Assembly (NCBI RefSeq): GCF_003460505.1
Contig: NZ_QTVG01000001.1
Coordinates: forward strand, 124,001 to 188,000
Reading direction: 5' to 3'
From: Eubacterium sp. AF36-5BH
GTDB taxonomy: Bacteria; Bacillota; Clostridia; Lachnospirales; Lachnospiraceae
Length of the DNA: 64,000 nt
Position numbers and translations under genes: made by a program. Position 1 is the stretch's first letter; each line of letters opens with the position of its first letter. The notes beneath the pieces were generated by a model. That model was not told the DNA's origin and ran no database searches. It was given only the letters and a program-made list of their open reading frames with translations. Below, one piece after another: positions 63,509 through 64,000 of the stretch.

Positions 63509-64000
63509 TAAGCTTTCGCCTCCAAATCCAACAACGTCATCTGCCTGTACGTTGTATCTTCTTCAATTGAAAATAATTGCTTTCTGTCATCTGCTGCTAT
63601 AGACCTTGCAATAAAATCTTTATCCAGTCTCAGTGGAAACATTGTTTTACCATTGCATGTAATAAAATATGCAGCTCTTTTCAGTACAACTCCCATACGT
63701 TTCAAACCATCAAAATCAATAACACCATATCTTCTTGCTGACATAATGCGCCTTGCAGACTTCACTCCAAGTCCCGGTACTCTTAATAATGTATAATAAT
63801 CTGCTCGCATTATTTCAACAGGAAACAACTCCAAATGATTAACTGCCCAATCACATTTCGGATCTAGTACCACATTAAAATTAGGATGATTTTCATTCAG
63901 TAATTCCTTCACATTAAATCCGTAGAATCTAAGCAGCCAGTCTGCCTGATATAATCTATGCTCCCTTAATAACGGATTAGGTCCAACCAGTGCCGGTGCA
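63508..64000 (-). CDS. Putative DNA modification/repair radical SAM protein (TIGR03916), C-terminal part
   Basis: About 163 codons are visible. The frame stays open to the window edge (APALVGPNPLLREHRLYQAD), so the radical SAM CxxxCxxC core lies outside. The internal GTG near 63912 is not the real start. The visible part contains a helix-hairpin-helix (LLRVPGLGVKSARRIMSARR) that suggests DNA contact, and PLVG-type sequence typical of this family. The protein is thought to modify or repair DNA with its TIGR03915 partner, which follows with a one-base overlap; the chemistry is unknown. Confidence 0.82.
   Translation of the reverse strand, partial: APALVGPNPLLREHRLYQADWLLRFYGFNVKELLNENHPNFNVVLDPKCDWAVNHLELFPVEIMRADYYTLLRVPGLGVKSARRIMSARRYGVIDFDGLKRMGVVLKRAAYFITCNGKTMFPLRLDKDFIARSIAADDRKQLFSIEEDTTYRQMTLLDLEAKA

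Overview
The window is AT-rich DNA from a low-GC, anaerobic, Gram-positive bacterium, most likely a Clostridia member of the Lachnospiraceae type. The reasons are inferential: spoIIID next to mbl (the Bacillus/Clostridia arrangement), a complete A/V-type ATPase operon, the large single-chain PurL, the rpmG-secE pair, and secreted proteins with Lys/Tyr-rich Fn3-like modules. Almost every gene is on the minus strand. Three genes are on the plus strand around 31-35 kb and one at 56.8 kb. Most of the window is housekeeping. The interest lies in small transcription units with visible operators and in GC-richer, hairpin-forming intergenic repeats.

Layout. 1-5.4 kb: secE (partial), rpmG, comF, recD2, mbl and spoIIID, with a 500-bp structured gap between the last two. 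5.4-15.6 kb: an ABC ATPase remnant, pepP and ppa, then greA, a WYL regulator, a free-standing KdpD N-terminal module and a DMT transporter, then a lipid kinase with citrate synthase, proB and a YitT protein. 15.7-21.6 kb: an exported or envelope group (TPR membrane protein, transglutaminase-like protein, 72-aa protein, GH16 glucanase) and a D-lactate-dehydrogenase-like gene. 21.7-30.6 kb: the V-type ATPase operon in the order H-I-K-E-C-F-A-B-D, with a MITE-like element between B and D.

31-35.2 kb: a secreted NlpC/P60-like protein behind a perfect WalR-type box, a methyltransferase, a DegV protein divergent from a TetR-family regulator, structured repeats and tRNA-Trp. 35.2-45.3 kb: radA, a 137-aa protein, clpC, a cadherin-like membrane protein with an acidic tail, and purE-purM-purN-purD. 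45.5-54.5 kb: an M29-type aminopeptidase, two small membrane proteins, pyrE, a GT2 glycosyltransferase, then pyrC-pyrF-pyrK-pyrD. 54.5-64 kb: a long palindrome, a DUF2079 protein, a second DegV, a DUF308-like protein, a repeat block, purL, and a TIGR03915/radical-SAM pair cut by the window edge.

How the parts fit. De novo IMP and UMP genes are spread over separate units, and purL has its own promoter and a candidate PurR-like operator. The strongest regulatory picture is a TetR-type repressor whose presumed 21-bp operator lies at the start of both degV genes (19/21 identical in gene orientation). This suggests joint control of two FakB-like fatty-acid-binding proteins. The ATPase rotor subunit carries the residues known for Na+ binding. 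No phage, CRISPR, complete insertion sequence or defence island was seen.
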